Source: Rhodospirillaceae bacterium (GTDB taxonomy: Bacteria > Pseudomonadota > Alphaproteobacteria > Rhodospirillales > UBA2165). Taken from it: a stretch of DNA of 32,245 bases. The stretch covers positions 1 through 32,245 of the forward strand of contig JABHAA010000039.1 in the NCBI GenBank assembly GCA_018674495.1, read 5' to 3'. Positions within the stretch are counted from its first letter, which is position 1. Each line of letters opens with the position of its first letter. The notes under the pieces are model-generated. The model was given only the letters and a program-made list of their open reading frames with translations, was not told the origin of the DNA and searched no databases. Positions 31,218 through 32,245 of this stretch are shown here, piece by piece. A program made the translations under genes and the position numbers.

Positions 31218-31877
31218 ATGAAGCAAAGCTCGAATTCGCGGCGGTCGCGAGGCCGTGGTGTTGGCAAAAGACCGCAAAAAAACAGCAACTTCGACAGCAA
31301 CGGCCCCGAGGTTAGGGTTCGCGGTAGCGCCCAACAGGTCTATGAGAAATATCTGACCCTGGCGCGCGATGCCCTGTCGGCCGATGACCGCGTCTCGTCG
31401 GAAAACTACTTCCAGCACGCGGAGCATTATTTCCGCATCCTCGGCGCCCAGGAAACCAGTGAAAACCGGGAAGGCGGGCGCGATAATAGCCAAAATAATA
31501 ACCGCGATAATAACCGCGACAACAACCGCGATGGTGGACGGGGCCGGCGTGGACGGGGCCCGCAACAATCAGGCGATCAGCCGGATGCGGTTACCGCCGA
31601 AGGCGCCAGCCCGGCGCCGGTACCGGTCGAGCAGCCCGCGGTGGCGGATCTGGCCGGCGCCGAGCAGCCCATCGTCGAGATGCCGCCTCAATTAGACGAC
31701 ACAAGCCTGGTGGAAGCCGCTTCGCCGGCGCCCGAGCCCGAACAAACAGAGGCGACCGTCGAGAGAACCGGCGCCGCCGCCCAAGCCGAGAAAGCCGCAT
31801 CGGACAGCGGCACCGATACCGATACCGATAATACATCCGGTGACGACGACGAGCCGCACGACAGCGCAGTCGCTTAA
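31218..31877 (+). CDS. DUF4167 family protein (RG-rich, probable RNA-associated)
   Basis: A 219-residue alphaproteobacterial protein of unknown function. The N-terminus is basic (SRRSRGRGVGKRPQK), followed by the conserved DUF4167 block (VRVRGSAQQVYEKYLTLARDALSADDRVSSENYFQHAEHYFRIL, about 32-77). Then come Asn/Arg/Asp repeats (NNRDNNRDNNRD), an RG-rich patch (GRGRRGRG) and a long acidic, Pro/Ala-rich tail ending in TDTDTDNTSGDDD. The basic start and RG patch suggest nucleic-acid contact (inference). It regularly follows prmC in this class, as far as I recall. The ATG at 31218 gives the family's usual start; the ribosome binding site is weak. Confidence 0.88.
   Translation: MKQSSNSRRSRGRGVGKRPQKNSNFDSNGPEVRVRGSAQQVYEKYLTLARDALSADDRVSSENYFQHAEHYFRILGAQETSENREGGRDNSQNNNRDNNRDNNRDGGRGRRGRGPQQSGDQPDAVTAEGASPAPVPVEQPAVADLAGAEQPIVEMPPQLDDTSLVEAASPAPEPEQTEATVERTGAAAQAEKAASDSGTDTDTDNTSGDDDEPHDSAVA
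31497..31532 (+). repeat. Three 12-bp tandem repeats inside the DUF4167 gene
   Basis: Units close to AATAACCGCGAT occur at 31497-31508, 31509-31520 and 31521-31532 and encode NNRD three times. A 10-bp direct repeat GGACGGGGCC follows at 31536-31545 and 31551-31560. Such tracts can change copy number by slippage in multiples of three bases, which would keep the reading frame. Confidence 0.6.
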
Positions 31878-31956
31878 TAGTCTCCCTAATTGGCGGAAAA
31901 CGCCCTAGCGACTTGCGGTCGCTTCAAAACGCGCCATATAACATAACCGTGATCAA

Positions 31957-31979
31957 CGATCCTCGTTTTTGAGGGATCG
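31957..31979. other. Hairpin downstream of the DUF4167 gene
   Basis: CGATCC-TC (31957-31964) pairs with GA-G-GGATCG (31971-31979) around a GTTTTT loop, with one bulged G. It has no following T-run. It could be a transcript-end structure. A smaller GGCG-gaaaa-CGCC hairpin lies at 31892-31904. Confidence 0.35.
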
Positions 31980-32058
31980 CGCGCTGCTGGATAATCCGGG
32001 CCGCGCCGTCCTGTCACCTAGAGCAATCCTGGACAAATATGAATCAATTTGATGGGAA

Positions 32059-32146
32059 CAAATCGGTTTTTAAGGCAAGGCGCGGTGCGCAGCGCGATGC
32101 CTTTGCATCGGGCAAGCGCCGGGGCGCCGCCTTAGGAGCCGATTTG
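32059..32146. repeat. Large imperfect palindrome (88 nt)
   Basis: As RNA this folds into a long hairpin. CAAATCGG (32059-32066) pairs with CCGATTTG (32139-32146). Then 32067-32071 pairs with 32134-32138 by U-A and G-U, AAGGC (32072-32076) with GCCTT (32129-32133), and, past a two-base bulge, GGCGC (32079-32083) with GCGCC (32124-32128). An inner hairpin GATGC-cttt-GCATC is at 32096-32109. It looks like an intergenic repeat element. The remaining bases from 31878 to the window end hold no gene I can support. Confidence 0.6.
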
Positions 32147-32245
32147 ACCCACCGAAGGCCGGGTGCTTTTGACCCGTGGACGTTGTCGCACGCCTTTGAC
32201 GATGCCAATGCATCGCCATGCAGCGCGCTCCTAGCCACGGGGCAA

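Noticed and set aside
32044..32238. Minus-strand frame of 64 codons at the window end
   Set aside because: It lies over the large palindrome, has no family resemblance or start signal, and is best explained by the repeat.
1..32245. CRISPR arrays, complete insertion sequences, integrases or prophage genes
   Set aside because: No regularly spaced repeats, transposase or recombinase motifs, or phage genes were seen; the only accessory module is higBA with its repeats.

Overview
The window looks like part of an alphaproteobacterial chromosome with high GC. Evidence for this includes an aroA-cmk-rpsA block with a class II type AroA, a TIGR02300 (FYDLN acid) protein, DUF1178 and DUF4167 proteins, and a conserved run of ubiG | lysC-ptsP, a RodZ-like gene, hisS, prfA and prmC. 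Family membership was judged by eye from motifs. Order-level placement (Rhodospirillales-like) is a guess.

Layout. (1) 1-2243, minus strand: aroA, cmk and the start of rpsA. (2) 2431-3634: a zinc-ribbon acidic protein, tRNA-Ala(GGC) followed by a strongly structured trailer, and a secreted FKBP-type isomerase. (3) 3639-4955: an accessory patch. A gene-free stretch of about 0.5 kb and a HigB/HigA toxin-antitoxin pair lie between two imperfect copies of a 39-40 nt hairpin repeat. (4) 5133-11541: a high-affinity LIV-type (HAAT) ABC transporter with two tandem, separately promoted substrate-binding proteins, two permeases and two ATPases. (5) 11597-19194: a catabolic gene set on the same strand. 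It encodes an aldehyde dehydrogenase, a flotillin-like SPFH protein, an isochorismatase-fold amidohydrolase, a NodB-fold hydrolase, a PheA/TfdB-type FAD monooxygenase and a luciferase-like flavin monooxygenase. (6) 19191-21063: a small methyltransferase, a DUF1178 protein and ubiG. (7) 21281-31877: lysC, ptsP, a RodZ-like gene, hisS, a HemA-like gene, prfA, prmC and a DUF4167 gene. (8) 31878-32245: no gene seen, but a large imperfect palindrome at 32059-32146.

How the genes may work together. Regions 4 and 5 read as one uptake-and-degradation locus. The transporter would import a small amide, amino-acid-like or heterocyclic compound. Two flavin monooxygenases would hydroxylate or open it, two hydrolases would cleave C-N bonds, and the aldehyde dehydrogenase would oxidise the resulting aldehyde. 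The substrate is unknown and no regulator gene is present in the window.

The most unusual single gene is at 27822-29003. It is a glutamyl-tRNA reductase (HemA) homologue in the classic hemA-prfA-prmC position, but its catalytic cysteine is replaced by isoleucine. Alphaproteobacteria normally make 5-aminolevulinate by the ALA-synthase route, so this looks like a relic kept for another role.
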